Numbered from the stretch's first letter, positions 27,896 through 36,900 are shown. The stretch is DNA of 64,000 nucleotides from Microbacterium hydrocarbonoxydans (GCF_023715885.1 NZ_JAMBOY010000007.1:95259-159258), one strand, 5' to 3'. The notes: a model not told the origin generated them from the sequence alone. Made by a program: numbers and translations.

Positions 27896-28476
27896 TCCCC
27901 GAGACGGATGACCTCGGCATACTCGGCTCCGCTGTCGTAGGAGACGAGTTCGATCTCGTCGATCGTCTCCGTCGGTCGGTCGGCCAACTCGCGCACGGAC
28001 GCCGCCTCGAGGGCGTCCCACTCCCGCGGCTCGAGGGTCTTGCCGTAGAGGGCCGACAGGTGGAACGTCCACTCCTCGAGGCTCAACTCGCCGAGCCGTC
28101 GGAAGTCGGTGGCGTCCAGGGCCCGCGTCAGGCTCGCATACGCCGAGACGAGAGTCGCGCTGCGCGCGAGCCGCAGGATCAGGATCTGCCAGGGTGCGGG
28201 GAAGACGTCGACCGCCTCGACGGTGACATCGATCGGGGGTTGCACGGCCGCCCATTCCCGCACGAGCGAGGCGAGCTCCTCCCGCCGCTGCGGTTCGTAG
28301 AACCCGCGCAGGGTCACGTGCCCCGTATACGGATGACGAACGTCGGCGCGCTGCAGCGCGGCATCCTGCTCCCGCTCGTACAGCTCGGCCACGGGACCGC
28401 TCGGACGCAGCACGAGGTACTGCTGCCCGTCGAGCGAGGCGAGCTGCTCAGAGGTGTTCATGAACGGTCGTCGCAT
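27892..28476 (-). CDS. 2H phosphoesterase (2'-5' RNA ligase-like) protein
   Basis: 194 residues from ATG 28476. The two active-site motifs of the 2H superfamily are present: GHVTLRGF (H53, T55) and TFHLSALY (H139, S141), on either side of a core strand FPAPWQILILRLARSA. Such proteins hydrolyse or ligate 2',5' or cyclic phosphates in RNA; the substrate is not assignable. I chose 28476 because TACGCT lies six bases upstream (leaderless); 13 further codons upstream have no support, and ATG 28461 has no SD. Confidence 0.75.
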   Translation of the reverse strand: MRRPFMNTSEQLASLDGQQYLVLRPSGPVAELYEREQDAALQRADVRHPYTGHVTLRGFYEPQRREELASLVREWAAVQPPIDVTVEAVDVFPAPWQILILRLARSATLVSAYASLTRALDATDFRRLGELSLEEWTFHLSALYGKTLEPREWDALEAASVRELADRPTETIDEIELVSYDSGAEYAEVIRLGD

Positions 28477-28582
28477 ACCCCGAGCGTACGGATGAGTCGG
28501 GCCGGGTGACGTCATAGTGACGCGTGTGCGACCGACCGGATGACATATCGGTCGACGTCGTCGGTTTCCGCCACAGCCCCGG

Positions 28583-29563
28583 TCAGCGTCGCGATTCGAG
28601 CACCTCGTAGCAGCGGCGTAGCCGGTCGAGCCACCAGTCGCGTCGCTCCGGCGCAGCGGCGAGGCGTGTCAGCGCGGCGGGGTCGGCGACCGCGCGCTCC
28701 GCGGGGATGGCGCCGTCTGCGGGGCGGCGGTCGGCGACGTCGTCGAAGAACAGGGATGCTGTGCCGAGGCCGCAGTCGTAGTCGAGCGCGGGCAGGGCGG
28801 CGGCGAGCGCGGCGCCCTGCGACAGGCCGATCGCCGTATCCAGGGCACTGGAGACGACGACGGGGAGCCCCGCTGCCGTGATGATCTGCAGTGCGTGGGT
28901 GATGCCACCGAGCGGCTGGGCCTTGACGATGAGCAGATCGGCCGCCTCGGCGCGTGCGACCGCAAGCGGATCGGAGGACTTCCGCACGCTCTCGTCGGCC
29001 GCGACCGGAATGCCCATGTACTTCACACGCGTCCGCAGCTCGGCGAGCTCGGGCACCGTCGCGCAGGGCTGCTCGACGTACTCGAGGTCGAACTCCGCGA
29101 GAGCGTGCACGGCATGCTCGGCCTCGTCGACGTTCCACAGCCCGTTCGCATCGACGCGGATGCGGCCCTCCGGCCCCATGATCTCGCGCACCGCACGGAC
29201 TCGGGCGACGTCGTCGGCGAGCGACTGGCCGGGTTCGGCGACCTTGACCTTGGCGGTCCGGCATCCGGCGAAGCGGGCGAGCACGTCGGGCACGTTCGCC
29301 GCGTCGACCGCAGGCACGGTCGCGTTCACGCGGATGCTGTCGCGCACCGCCGTGGGCTGGACCTGCCAGGCGAAGTCGATCGCCGCTGCGAGCCAGGTGG
29401 CCGCCTCCGCGTCGTCGTACTCGACGAAAGGCGAGAACTCCGCCCACCCCTGCGAACCCTCGAAGAGCAGCGCCTCGCGGGTGTCGACTCCGCGGAAGCG
29501 GGTGTGCATCGGAAGGGCGACGACCCGGGTGGAGTCGAGCAGGTCTGCGAGCGGCGGGATCAT
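28583..29563 (-). CDS. menC: o-succinylbenzoate synthase
   Basis: 326 residues from ATG 29563. Enolase-superfamily TIM barrel with the five catalytic residues in place: K107 (AKVKVAEPG), D138 (IRVDANGLWN), E164 (EYVEQPC), D190 (PVAADES) and K214 (LLIVKAQPLGG). It dehydrates SHCHC to o-succinylbenzoate in menaquinone synthesis. CAGAAT lies six bases before the ATG. menB and menE lie 1.6 kb away on the other strand, separated by the PadR/HAAS genes. Confidence 0.94.
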   Translation of the reverse strand: MIPPLADLLDSTRVVALPMHTRFRGVDTREALLFEGSQGWAEFSPFVEYDDAEAATWLAAAIDFAWQVQPTAVRDSIRVNATVPAVDAANVPDVLARFAGCRTAKVKVAEPGQSLADDVARVRAVREIMGPEGRIRVDANGLWNVDEAEHAVHALAEFDLEYVEQPCATVPELAELRTRVKYMGIPVAADESVRKSSDPLAVARAEAADLLIVKAQPLGGITHALQIITAAGLPVVVSSALDTAIGLSQGAALAAALPALDYDCGLGTASLFFDDVADRRPADGAIPAERAVADPAALTRLAAAPERRDWWLDRLRRCYEVLESRR

Positions 29564-29606
29564 GTGCCCATTCTGCTGGGTCGCGGCCCGTAGCGAAGCG
29601 ACCTCC

Positions 29607-29693
29607 GCGCGAGCCACCCCTCTTGATGCGAGCCACCCCCTTCAGGCGTGCCGCGAACGGGGTGGCTCGCGCACAGAGGGGTGTCTCGGCGCC
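29607..29693. repeat. GCGAGCCACCCC intergenic repeat, copy 1
   Basis: GCGCGAGCCACCCC (29607-29620) and its exact inverse GGGGTGGCTCGCGC (29659-29672) frame the element. A second forward copy, GCGAGCCACCCCC, is at 29628-29640 and a second inverse copy, GAGGGGTGTCTCGGC, at 29676-29690. A near-identical arrangement lies at 35948-36057. The element is non-coding and lies between divergent menC and padR. Confidence 0.7.
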
Positions 29694-29720
29694 GGGCGAC
29701 TGCTGTCATCGGCGGACGAG

Positions 29721-29759
29721 ACACATGCATGTGTGCTTGACGGTAGTGTGTGCCACACA
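29721..29759. promoter_or_regulatory. two palindromes upstream of the PadR gene
   Basis: ACACATGCATGTGT (29721-29734) is a perfect 14-bp palindrome. TGTGTG-C-CACACA (29747-29759) is a second perfect one. The first lies just before the -35 and the second fills the spacer between -35 and -10 of the padR promoter, which is the usual layout of an autorepressed PadR promoter. Confidence 0.55.
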
Positions 29760-29766
29760 GTACTGT
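29737..29766 (+). promoter_or_regulatory. leaderless promoter of the padR/HAAS operon
   Basis: TTGACG (29737-29742) and TACTGT (29761-29766) are 18 bases apart. The ATG at 29774 is seven bases after the -10, so transcription should start at the start codon. This is the best -35 among the leaderless promoters in the window. Confidence 0.6.
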
Positions 29767-29773
29767 ATTCAAC

Positions 29774-30106
29774 ATGAACGAGACGCTCGACACCCACCTG
29801 CAGGAGTTGCGGCGCGGCACGGTCGTGCTGGCGTGTCTGCAGCTGCTGCGCGTCGCGGGGTACGGCTACGGCCTGCTCGAGCAGCTCGACGCCCGCGGGT
29901 TCGCCACCGACGCGAACACGCTCTACCCGCTGCTGCGTCGCCTCGAGAAGCAGGGGTACCTCACGAGCGAGTGGAACACCGACGAGGCCCGACCCCGCAA
30001 GTTCTACCGCACCTCGGAGGCCGGTATCCGGCTCGCCGACACCCTCACCGACGAATGGCGCGTGCTCACCGCGGCCATCGCCTCTCTCACCGCAGAGGAG
30101 AACTGA
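29774..30106 (+). CDS. PadR-family transcriptional regulator
   Basis: 110 residues, a single PadR winged helix: ELRRGTVVLACLQLLRVAGYGYGLLEQLDARGF and the wing TLYPLLRRLEKQGYLTSEW...RPRKFYRTSEAG. The start ATG 29774 follows the TTGACG-N18-TACTGT promoter at +1. The next gene, two bases away, encodes a HAAS-domain membrane protein, a recurrent partner of PadR regulators. It probably represses its own operon through the two palindromes upstream. Confidence 0.92.
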   Translation: MNETLDTHLQELRRGTVVLACLQLLRVAGYGYGLLEQLDARGFATDANTLYPLLRRLEKQGYLTSEWNTDEARPRKFYRTSEAGIRLADTLTDEWRVLTAAIASLTAEEN

Positions 30107-30107
30107 C

Positions 30108-31106
30108 ATGCCCAGTACCAGTACCGCCACTCTCACCGAGCGCTACATCAGCGCCACCGTCCGCAGCCTGCGCCCGGAGTCTCAGGACGACGTGCGCGCC
30201 GAGCTCGAAGCATCCATCGCCGATGCGATCGAGGCGAGACGCGAGCAGGGCGAGGATCTTCCCGACGCCGAGCGCGCCGTGCTCACCGATCTCGGCGACC
30301 CGGGCATCCTCGCGGCGGGCTATGCCGATCGTCCGCTCCACCTCATCGGACCCAAGTACTACCTGACGTGGTGGCGACTGCTCAAGATCCTGCTCTGGAT
30401 CGTGCCGACGTTCGCGGCCATCGGCGTCGCCCTCGCGAAGATCCTCGAGTTCGCGGCCATCGGCGAGACGATCGGCGCAGTGGTGGTCGCGATCATCATG
30501 TCGATCGTGCACGTCGGCTTCTGGACCACGCTCGTCTTCGCGGTGCTGGAGCGCACAGCGACCGACACCGGGGCGACGTGGACCGTCGATCAGCTGCCGG
30601 AGCTCACCGATCAGGGCGCGGGGCGCAGCGAGGTCATCGGCTCGCTCATCTTCCTGGTGCTCGCGGCCGGGGCGATCCTGTGGGATGCGCTGCGGGGATT
30701 CGTCCGCGACGACGGCGTGCCGGTGCCGATCCTCAATCCCTCGCTCTGGCCGGTCGGCATGACGGTGCTTCTGGTTCTTCTGCTCGCCGAGGCGGCTCTG
30801 GCCGTCGTCATCTGGCGGCAGCGCCGGTGGACGGTCGCCGCGGCGGTCGTGAACACGATCCTCGCGGTGGCCTTCGTCGTCCCGGCGATGTATCTGCTCG
30901 TCTCGGGCGACCTGGTCAATCCTGGATTCCTGCAGTATCTCGCCGTGGAGCACGCGGCGGAGATGGCGCAGGCCGACGCGGGAGCGGCCGCGCAGGGCGG
31001 AGTGCTCCGCATCCTCTCCGTCATCCTCGGCGTAGTGATCGTCGGCAGCGGCCTGTGGGACATCGTCGACGGCTGGATAAAGGCGCTGCGCGCTCGCCGC
31101 TCGTGA
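30108..31106 (+). CDS. HAAS/permease-prefix domain membrane protein
   Basis: 332 residues. An N-terminal cytosolic helical domain (about 1-80: TERYISATVRSLRPESQDDVRAELEASIADAIEAR ... LTDLGDPGILAAGYA) of the HAAS/permease-prefix type, then seven or so membrane segments. HAAS domains are linked to PadR regulators in many Firmicutes and actinobacteria and are thought to convey a membrane signal to the regulator. Two-base gap from padR, so one operon. Signal unknown. Confidence 0.85.
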   Translation: MPSTSTATLTERYISATVRSLRPESQDDVRAELEASIADAIEARREQGEDLPDAERAVLTDLGDPGILAAGYADRPLHLIGPKYYLTWWRLLKILLWIVPTFAAIGVALAKILEFAAIGETIGAVVVAIIMSIVHVGFWTTLVFAVLERTATDTGATWTVDQLPELTDQGAGRSEVIGSLIFLVLAAGAILWDALRGFVRDDGVPVPILNPSLWPVGMTVLLVLLLAEAALAVVIWRQRRWTVAAAVVNTILAVAFVVPAMYLLVSGDLVNPGFLQYLAVEHAAEMAQADAGAAAQGGVLRILSVILGVVIVGSGLWDIVDGWIKALRARRS

Positions 31107-31136
31107 GCGGGGGCGCGCGGGAATAGGCTGGATGCC

Positions 31137-32048
31137 GTGACCAGCGCATTCGTCTCCGACCTGTTCGACCCCGACGAATGGGTGCTCGCGCCCGGCGCCG
31201 AGGACTACACCGACATCACCGCCCACGTCACGCACGACGGCGGCGTCGCCCGCATCGCCTTCAACCGCCCCGAGGTGCGCAACGCGTTCCGTCCGCACAC
31301 GGTCGACGAGCTGTATCGCGCGCTCGACATCGCCCGTCAGGACCCGCGGATCGGTGCCGTGCTGCTCACCGGCAACGGTCCGAGCCCGAAGGACGGCGGC
31401 TGGGCGTTCTGCTCGGGCGGCGACCAGCGCATCCGCGGACGGGACGGCTACAAGTACTCCGAGTCCGCGACCGAGGTGGCCGATCCCGCTCGCGCCGGGC
31501 GGCTGCACATCCTCGAGGTGCAGCGACTCATCCGGTTCATGCCGAAGGTCGTCATCGCGGTCGTCCCGGGGTGGGCGGCCGGCGGAGGGCACTCTCTGCA
31601 CGTCGTCTGCGACCTCACGATCGCCTCGGCCGAGCAGGCGCGGTTCAAGCAGACGGATGCCGATGTCGGCAGCTTCGACGCCGGGTACGGCTCCGCCTAC
31701 ATGGCGCGACAGACCGGGCAGAAGTTCGCCCGGGAGGTGTTCTTCCTCGCCGAGGAGTACTCGGCGCAGCGGGCCTACGAGGCGGGCGCGGTGAACCGGG
31801 TCGTCCCACACGACGACCTCGAGCGCGAGGCACTGTCGATGGCCCGCACCGTGCTGACGAAGTCGCCCACCGCGATCCGCATGCTGAAGTTCGCGTTCAA
31901 CGCGGTCGACGATGGCCTGGTCGGGCAGCAGGTCTTCGCCGGTGAGGCCACGCGTCTCGCCTACGGCACCGATGAGGCCGTCGAGGGCCGCGACTCGTTC
32001 CTCGAGAAGCGGGATGCCGACTGGTCGTCGTTCCCCTGGCACTACTGA
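31137..32048 (+). CDS. menB: 1,4-dihydroxy-2-naphthoyl-CoA synthase
   Basis: 303 residues, crotonase superfamily. MenB signatures: the substrate loop SGGDQRIRGRDGYKY, GWAAGGGHSLHVVCDLTIAS (oxyanion-hole Gly) and FDAGYGSAYMARQTGQKFAREVFFLAEEYSAQRAYEAGAVN. It closes the second ring of the naphthoquinone head group from o-succinylbenzoyl-CoA. GTG 31137 has TAGGCT seven bases upstream (leaderless). menE follows after 18 bases. Confidence 0.96.
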   Translation: MTSAFVSDLFDPDEWVLAPGAEDYTDITAHVTHDGGVARIAFNRPEVRNAFRPHTVDELYRALDIARQDPRIGAVLLTGNGPSPKDGGWAFCSGGDQRIRGRDGYKYSESATEVADPARAGRLHILEVQRLIRFMPKVVIAVVPGWAAGGGHSLHVVCDLTIASAEQARFKQTDADVGSFDAGYGSAYMARQTGQKFAREVFFLAEEYSAQRAYEAGAVNRVVPHDDLEREALSMARTVLTKSPTAIRMLKFAFNAVDDGLVGQQVFAGEATRLAYGTDEAVEGRDSFLEKRDADWSSFPWHY

Positions 32049-32066
32049 GGCGCTGAGGGCACGGTC

Positions 32067-33221
32067 ATGGTCGCGCTGATCCCGATGGATGCCGACGATC
32101 CGGCGCTGCTGCGCGACGCGCTCGTCCGGGCGATGGACGGCGGACCGGCGCTCGGATTCGGCATGCTCGCCGACGCGCCGGACTGGGTGCCGCAGGGTAC
32201 CGCCGTCGTGATCGCGACGTCGGGGTCGAGCGGCGTCCCGAAGCGGGTCGCCCTGAGCGGGGAGGCGCTGCGGGCGAGCGCCGAGGCGACGGCCGTGCGT
32301 CTGGGCGCCGGACGCTGGCTGCTCGCGCTCCCCGCCGGCTACGTCGCCGGACTGCAGGTGCTCGTGCGGTCATACCTCGCGGGCACCGAGCCGGTCGCTC
32401 TGTCGGGCCGGTTCTCCCCGGAGTCCTTCGCGGAGGCCACGCTGTCGATGCTGCGTCCTGCGGCGGGAGGGGAGGTGCCCGAGCTGTACACCTCGCTCGT
32501 CCCGGTCCAGCTGTCGACCTTGCTCGATGCCGCCGCTGACGCCTCCGTTCTCGCGGCGCTCCGCGCGTACCGTGCGATCCTCGTGGGAGGCCAGGCGCTT
32601 CCGGAGCCGCTGCGGGAGCGTGCCGCCGACCTCGGCGTCCGGCTCGTGCGCACGTACGGCTCGACCGAGACGAGCGGTGGGTGCGTGTACGACGGCGTCC
32701 CGCTCGACGGCGCTCTCGTGCGCGCGGTCGACGGCGAACTGCGCATCGCCGGACCCATGCTCGCCGACGGCTACATCGGTGACGGCGCTCTGACGGCCAG
32801 GAACTTCGTGCGCGACGAGCACGGCATCCGCTGGTATCGCACCGGCGACCTCGGCCTCGTCGAGGACCGCGTGGTGCGGGTGCACGGGCGTGCGGACAAC
32901 GTGATCGTGTCGGGTGGGATCAACGTCTCCCTCGATCGCGTCGAGCGGATCGTCCGCGGTGTGCCCGGTCTTGCCGGCGCGGTGGTCGTCGCGGTCGACG
33001 ACGAGCGGTGGGGCGAGGCGTCGGTCATCGTCGCAGCGCGCGGCGAGGCGCTGCGGCGAAGCGAGGCCGAACAGCTCGCGCACGCCCGCGACGTCGTCGC
33101 CGACGAGCTCGGCAAGCACGCGCGACCGACCCGGCTGATCCTCGTCGACGAGTTGCAGGTGCTCGCTTCGGGTAAGCCCGACCGCGAAGCGATCCGCCGA
33201 GCGGTCGCCGAGCTGCGCTGA
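32067..33221 (+). CDS. menE: o-succinylbenzoate-CoA ligase
   Basis: 384 residues, the short actinobacterial form of this ANL-superfamily enzyme. AMP loop TSGSSGVPKRVALSG, then YGSTETSGGCVYDG, YRTGDLGLVEDR, the hinge GRADNVIVSGG, and catalytic Lys in ASGKPDREAIRRAV near the C-terminus. It activates o-succinylbenzoate to the CoA thioester used by MenB. Co-transcribed with menB; weak SD. Confidence 0.95.
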   Translation: MVALIPMDADDPALLRDALVRAMDGGPALGFGMLADAPDWVPQGTAVVIATSGSSGVPKRVALSGEALRASAEATAVRLGAGRWLLALPAGYVAGLQVLVRSYLAGTEPVALSGRFSPESFAEATLSMLRPAAGGEVPELYTSLVPVQLSTLLDAAADASVLAALRAYRAILVGGQALPEPLRERAADLGVRLVRTYGSTETSGGCVYDGVPLDGALVRAVDGELRIAGPMLADGYIGDGALTARNFVRDEHGIRWYRTGDLGLVEDRVVRVHGRADNVIVSGGINVSLDRVERIVRGVPGLAGAVVVAVDDERWGEASVIVAARGEALRRSEAEQLAHARDVVADELGKHARPTRLILVDELQVLASGKPDREAIRRAVAELR

Positions 33222-33271
33222 GCGCTGCGGCCTGCATCGGACCGTCACGCGCGCTCCTGACACACTGGAGC

Positions 33272-34063
33272 ATGGCCACCTACACGCACGGGCATCACGA
33301 GTCCGTTCTCCGTTCGCACAACGTCCGCGACATCGCGAACTCCGCGGCGTATCTCCGCCCGCATCTGCACGACGGCGTCCGCCTGCTCGACGTGGGTGCG
33401 GGGCCGGGCAGCATCACGGTCGACTTCGCGACGGTCGTCGGGCATGTGACGGCGACCGAGATCGACGAGTCGGCACTGTCGCTTTCGAGAGAACTGGCCG
33501 CCGATCGAGGCCTCGGGAACCTCGACTTCTCCGTCGAAGACGTGCACCGTCTGAGCTTCGCGGACGACTCGTTCGACATCGTGCACGCGCACCAGGTGCT
33601 GCAGCACGTGGGCGACCCGGTGCAGGCGCTCCGCGAGATGCGCCGCGTCACGGCTCCCGGCGGCATCGTCGCCGCCCGAGACGCCGACTATGCAGGATTC
33701 CTGTCGTTCCCCGTGCTGCCGGAACTCGACCGCTGGCTCGACCTGTACCGTCGCGCGGCGCGAGCCAACGGAGGAGAGCCGGATGCCGGACGACGACTGC
33801 TCGCCTGGGCCCGCGCCGCCGGATTCGACGAGGTCGAGGCGACGGCATCCACCTGGTGCTACGCCACCCCCGAGCAGCGCGCGTGGTGGGGCGGGATGTG
33901 GGCCGATCGCATCCGCGAGTCCGCGCTCGCGCGGCAACTCGTCGCGTCGGGCATGGCCACGTCGGACGACCTCGAGCAGATCAGCGAGGCGTGGAAGCGC
34001 TGGGCCGCTGACAGCGACGGGTGGTATCTCGTTCCGCACGGCGAGATCATCGCGCGCGCCTGA
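33272..34063 (+). CDS. class I SAM-dependent methyltransferase
   Basis: 263 residues. Rossmann-type methyltransferase domain (about 40-170): motif I LLDVGAGPGSITVDFA, acidic loop ATEIDESALSLSRE, motif IV FDIVHAHQVLQHVGDP, post-motif LREMRRVTAPGGIVAARDADYAG. A C-terminal helical part (about 180-263) follows. The substrate is not evident. It is not MenG (the quinone methylase), which has a different sequence pattern. Single gene; CACACT five bases from the ATG. Confidence 0.85.
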   Translation: MATYTHGHHESVLRSHNVRDIANSAAYLRPHLHDGVRLLDVGAGPGSITVDFATVVGHVTATEIDESALSLSRELAADRGLGNLDFSVEDVHRLSFADDSFDIVHAHQVLQHVGDPVQALREMRRVTAPGGIVAARDADYAGFLSFPVLPELDRWLDLYRRAARANGGEPDAGRRLLAWARAAGFDEVEATASTWCYATPEQRAWWGGMWADRIRESALARQLVASGMATSDDLEQISEAWKRWAADSDGWYLVPHGEIIARA

Positions 34064-34125
34064 GGGGGCGGGGATACATCTGCAGGCGGATGCCGTCGGC
34101 ATCACGCCCCGCGTAGCGTTGAGGG

Positions 34126-35304
34126 GTGATCCGCCCGCTCTCGCGCACAGCGCTGACCCTCGACATCGTGGGCGCGGCGCTGCTGTTCCTCGTGTTCACG
34201 CCGATCTCGGTGGCCTTCTACGGCCCGGTGACGGGCAGCGTGGCGGTGCAGGGCGCGGCGGCCGCCGCCGTCGTCGGCGCCGGCCTGCTCATCTTCGGCG
34301 GTGTCGCGATCGGCCGTCTCTCTCCCGCGCTGGCGCTCATCGCGGCGTGGCTCGGTGCTGTGCTGCAGATGTTCGCGGGACTCGGCCCGCTGCCCATCGA
34401 CGTCGGCATCCTGCTGGTGCTCTACGCGACCTCTGCCTGGGGGTCGCGCGCCGTGCTCTGGTGGGGCTTCGGATCCGCGTTGTTCGGCGGGTTCGTCGCG
34501 GCGACGTTCATGGTGATCGTCAACGGCGTCGCCTTCGGCTCCGGGAGCGGGTGGGACCAGATCACCGCCGGTTCGCTTCTCCTGGTGCTCTCGATCCTCG
34601 CTCTCGGGTTCGCCTGGGTCTGCGGTCTGCTGTGGCGCGTGGTGCTGCGCGCTCGCCGCACCCGCACGGCTCAGCTGCAGGCCGAGTCGCTCGCCGCCGA
34701 GGAGCAGGAGCGCGTGCGCATCGCGCGCGACATGCACGACATCGTCGCGCACTCGCTCGCGGTCGTCATCGCCCAGGCCGACGGAGCGCGGTACGCCGCC
34801 GCGGCGAAGCCCGAGATGGCCACGGAGGCGCTCGGGACCATCGCACAGACCGCCCGGGGAGCGCTCAGCGACGTGCGTCTGCTGCTCACGCAGCTGCGCC
34901 ACCGGCAGGGCGACGGTCCGCAGCCGACGCTCGCCGACCTCGAGACGCTGTTCGCGCAGGTACGCCAGGCGGGCATCGAGCCGCGCATCACGGTCGACCC
35001 GACACCGCCCGGCGAGCCGCCGGGAGCGATCCAGCTCGCGGTCTACCGCATCCTGCAGGAAGCCCTGACGAACGCCATCCGACACGGCGACGGTGCCGTC
35101 GACGTGCACCTCGCCTGGCTGCCCGATCGGGTCGAGATCCAGGTGCGCAACACGGTCGGTTCCGGGTCGTCGCAGCCGAGCGGCGGGCACGGTGTGATCG
35201 GCATGCGCGAGCGGGCGCAGCTCGTGGGCGGTAGCCTTCAGGCGGAGCGGGAGGGCGCGCAGTTCGTCGTGCGCGCGACGCTCCCGATCGGAGAAGGTGC
35301 ATGA
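34126..35304 (+). CDS. NarL-type sensor histidine kinase
   Basis: 392 residues. Six membrane segments in the N-terminal half, little loop between them, then HisKA_3 (ERVRIARDMHDIVAHSLAVVIAQ, phospho-acceptor H204) and HATPase_c (LTNAIRHGDG ... GGHGVIGMRERAQLVGG). Intramembrane-sensing style with no large extracellular domain. GTG 34126 has TAGCGT six bases upstream (leaderless). Overlaps the response regulator gene by four bases (ATGA). Confidence 0.93.
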   Translation: MIRPLSRTALTLDIVGAALLFLVFTPISVAFYGPVTGSVAVQGAAAAAVVGAGLLIFGGVAIGRLSPALALIAAWLGAVLQMFAGLGPLPIDVGILLVLYATSAWGSRAVLWWGFGSALFGGFVAATFMVIVNGVAFGSGSGWDQITAGSLLLVLSILALGFAWVCGLLWRVVLRARRTRTAQLQAESLAAEEQERVRIARDMHDIVAHSLAVVIAQADGARYAAAAKPEMATEALGTIAQTARGALSDVRLLLTQLRHRQGDGPQPTLADLETLFAQVRQAGIEPRITVDPTPPGEPPGAIQLAVYRILQEALTNAIRHGDGAVDVHLAWLPDRVEIQVRNTVGSGSSQPSGGHGVIGMRERAQLVGGSLQAEREGAQFVVRATLPIGEGA

Positions 35305-35936
35305 TCAGGGTCGTACTCGTCGATGACCAGGCGCTGTTCCGCGCCGGCATCCGGATGCTCATCGCCTCGCAGCCCGACCTCGACGTCGTCGGCGAAGCGG
35401 GCAACGGGCAGGAGGCCATCGAGCTCGTCCGCTCGGTGCGCCCGGATGTCGTGCTGATGGACATCAGGATGCCGGTCATGGACGGCCTCGCCGCCACCGC
35501 CGAGATCCTCGCGCAGCCTGATTCGCCGCGCATCGTCATGCTCACGACGTTCGATCTCGACGAAGCCGCGGCGCGCGCGATCCGACAGGGTGCCAGCGGC
35601 TTCCTGCTGAAGGATGCCGACCCCGAGTTCCTGCTCGCCGCGATCCGCACGGTGCACTCCGGGTCGAGCGTGATCGCGGCATCCGCGACGCGCGAGCTCT
35701 TCCAGCACTTCGCCGAGGCGCCCAAGCCCGTCCCCCCGCAGTTCGCTGCCCTGACCGACAGGGAGCAGGAGATCTTCGCCTTGGCCGCGCGCGGCTTGTC
35801 GAACTCCGAGATCGCGGCGCGCGAGTATCTCAGCGAGGCGACGGTGAAGACCCACATCAGCCGCATCCTGACCAAGCTGGCGCTGCGCGACCGGGTGCAG
35901 CTCGTCGTCTTCGCGTTCGAGCACGGCCTCGCCTGA
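35301..35936 (+). CDS. NarL/FixJ-type response regulator
   Basis: 211 residues. Receiver domain with phospho-acceptor D54 (VVLMDIRMPVMDG), switch Thr (MLTTFD) and Lys (FLLKDADP), and a C-terminal LuxR-type HTH (about 145-205: LTDREQEIFALAARGLSNSEIAARE ... TVKTHISRILTKL). Partner of the kinase before it. A MacB/FtsX-type transporter operon follows 200 bases downstream and is a possible target, but a repeat element and its own promoter lie between. Confidence 0.95.
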   Translation: MIRVVLVDDQALFRAGIRMLIASQPDLDVVGEAGNGQEAIELVRSVRPDVVLMDIRMPVMDGLAATAEILAQPDSPRIVMLTTFDLDEAAARAIRQGASGFLLKDADPEFLLAAIRTVHSGSSVIAASATRELFQHFAEAPKPVPPQFAALTDREQEIFALAARGLSNSEIAAREYLSEATVKTHISRILTKLALRDRVQLVVFAFEHGLA

Positions 35937-35947
35937 TCGCTCTATTG

Positions 35948-36057
35948 GCGCGCGCCACCCTTCTCCCTCGGCGCGAGCCACCCCTTACGGCGCGAGCCAC
36001 CCGTCTGCGGACTGTCCAGAAAGGGGTGGGTCGCACAGAGAGGGGTGGCTCGGCTGA
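35948..36057. repeat. GCGAGCCACCCC intergenic repeat, copy 2
   Basis: Forward units GCGCGAGCCACCCCTT begin at about 35971 and 35990, with a weaker one at 35950. Inverse units AAGGGGTGGGTCGCACAGAG and AGGGGTGGCTCGGC follow at about 36021 and 36041. The layout (forward, forward, then inverse, inverse with CACAGAG between) matches copy 1 at 29607-29693. Non-coding, in the 202-base gap between the response regulator and the ABC exporter. Confidence 0.7.
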
Positions 36058-36138
36058 GAGGGGATCATCCTTGCGATGTACGAGGATGCGTCGCCGGGGC
36101 GACGTGCCGAGGACTGCCCCGGAAATAGCGTCGATGAC

Positions 36139-36900
36139 ATGGAGATCACGACCACCGACCTCGGGCTCGCAGCCCGCGTCCAGCACCTCACGAAGACGTA
36201 TGGCTCGGGAGAGGGCACGGTCCGTGCCCTCGACGATGTCAGCGTCGGGATCCGCCGCGGTCAGTTCACCGCGATCATGGGTCCGTCCGGATCCGGCAAG
36301 TCGACGCTCATGCACATCATGGCCGGACTCGACACCCCGACCGACGGACGCGTCTGGATCGGCGACACCGACATCACCGGCCTCGGAGACCTCGACCTCA
36401 CCGTCCTGCGCCGCCGTCGCGTCGGCTTCATCTTCCAGGCCTTCAATCTCGTCCCGACGCTCACGGCGATGGGGAACATCCTGCTGCCGTTCGAGCTCGA
36501 CGGCCGCCGACCGAGCGCGATCGAGAAGGCGCGCATCGACGGGCTCGTCGAGACCCTCGGGCTCGGATCCCGACTGAACCACCGTCCGCATCAGCTGTCG
36601 GGCGGCCAGCAGCAGCGCGTCGCCATCGCTCGTGCTCTCGCCACCGCCCCCGACCTCGTCTTCGCCGACGAGCCCACCGGAAACCTGGACTCGCAGACGG
36701 GTCGCGAGGTGCTGCAGCTGCTCGCCGCCGCGAGCCGCGAGCACGGGCAGTCGATCGCGATGGTCACCCACGATGCGATCGCCGCGAGCTACGCCGATCG
36801 CGTGCTCTTCCTCGGCGACGGCCGCATCGTCGCCGACCATCCCCGTCAGAGCGCCGAGGAGATCTCGGCCTACATGCTCGCCGCCGAGGTGACGGCATGA
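36139..36900 (+). CDS. MacB-type ABC transporter ATPase
   Basis: 253 residues from ATG 36139. Walker [13 protein letters not shown]-loop [14 protein letters not shown], signature [15 protein letters not shown], Walker [13 protein letters not shown], the LolD/MacB pattern. The family drives FtsX-like permeases in lipoprotein or peptide export, or in antimicrobial-peptide sensing. ATG 36139 is chosen because TAGCGT lies seven bases upstream; a longer frame (21 more codons) has no support. ATGA overlap with the permease. Confidence 0.94.
   Translation: MEITTTDLGLAARVQHLTKTYGSGEGTVRALDDVSVGIRRGQFTAIMGPSGSGKSTLMHIMAGLDTPTDGRVWIGDTDITGLGDLDLTVLRRRRVGFIFQAFNLVPTLTAMGNILLPFELDGRRPSAIEKARIDGLVETLGLGSRLNHRPHQLSGGQQQRVAIARALATAPDLVFADEPTGNLDSQTGREVLQLLAAASREHGQSIAMVTHDAIAASYADRVLFLGDGRIVADHPRQSAEEISAYMLAAEVTA

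Noticed and set aside
33272..34063. MenG (menaquinone methyltransferase) next to menE
   Set aside because: The protein has the general class I fold, but not the UbiE/MenG motifs, and the length and C-terminal part differ.
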